A stretch of DNA of 14,014 nt, taken from Bacteroidales bacterium. Lineage in GTDB: Bacteria > Bacteroidota > Bacteroidia > Bacteroidales > Marinilabiliaceae. Made by a program: the position numbers and the translations under genes. Under the pieces are notes generated by a model. The model had not been told where the DNA came from. It searched no databases and saw nothing but the letters and a program-made list of their open reading frames with translations. The stretch is from positions 1-14,014 of the forward strand of contig CAAFWU010000029.1 in assembly GCA_900766825.1 (NCBI GenBank), read 5' to 3'. Positions 13,986-14,014 of the stretch are shown here, one piece after another. Positions within the stretch are counted from its first letter, which is position 1. Every line of letters begins with the position of its first letter.

Positions 13986-14014
13986 GGGAGGTTTCCAGAG
14001 TGGTCAAATGGGAC
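13986..14014 (+). tRNA. tRNA-Tyr copy 2, cut by the window end
   Basis: These 29 bases repeat the 5' end of the tRNA-Tyr at 5712-5684 with a single change (T for C at tRNA base 16). The anticodon is outside the window, so identity rests on this match. In many Bacteroidetes a Thr-Tyr-Gly-Thr tRNA cluster leads into tuf, which may be what follows. Confidence 0.85.

Overview
The window looks like a metagenomic or draft contig from a member of the Bacteroidales, on four grounds. Core proteins (PurC, PhoH, MazG, ValS) read like Bacteroidales family members. Several promoters match the Bacteroidetes -7 consensus TAnnTTTG. tRNA genes do not encode CCA. Ribosome binding sites are mostly weak. The first 20 bases are not genomic: they equal the 3' end of the Illumina TruSeq adapter. 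The last 29 bases are the start of a tRNA-Tyr cut by the window edge.

Layout: 21-370 is the C-terminal end of a LysR-type regulator (+). 371-731 is a convergent intergenic region with a terminator-like hairpin. 732-5480 is an accessory block on the minus strand, in transcription order: a broken WYL-domain regulator, a DEDDh exonuclease, a DUF262 protein with an unrecognised N-terminal domain, and a DUF262-DUF1524 protein with an HNH-like C-terminus. The genes overlap or nearly touch, so they look like one operon. The families suggest a nuclease-based DNA defence locus related to GmrSD/SspE-type enzymes, but that function is inference. The block ends against a tRNA-Ser terminator.

5535-5712 holds tRNA-Ser(CGA) and tRNA-Tyr(GUA) on the minus strand with a clear promoter and a strong terminator. 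5969-10910 is core metabolism on the minus strand: mazG (nucleotide pyrophosphohydrolase), valS (valyl-tRNA synthetase) and a CobW/COG0523 metallochaperone GTPase with a long His/Asp-rich linker, 16 bases after valS. 11195-13355 carries phoH and purC on the plus strand, closed by a strong terminator. 13745-14014 is a stable-RNA unit: promoter, small SRP RNA, tRNA-Thr(UGU) 3 bases later, then a second tRNA-Tyr running off the end.

The most interesting part is the accessory block with its paired, non-identical DUF262 proteins, its broken WYL regulator and its sharp base-composition shifts beside a tRNA gene. Secondary points are the unusual apical loop of the SRP RNA and the metal-binding linker of the CobW protein.
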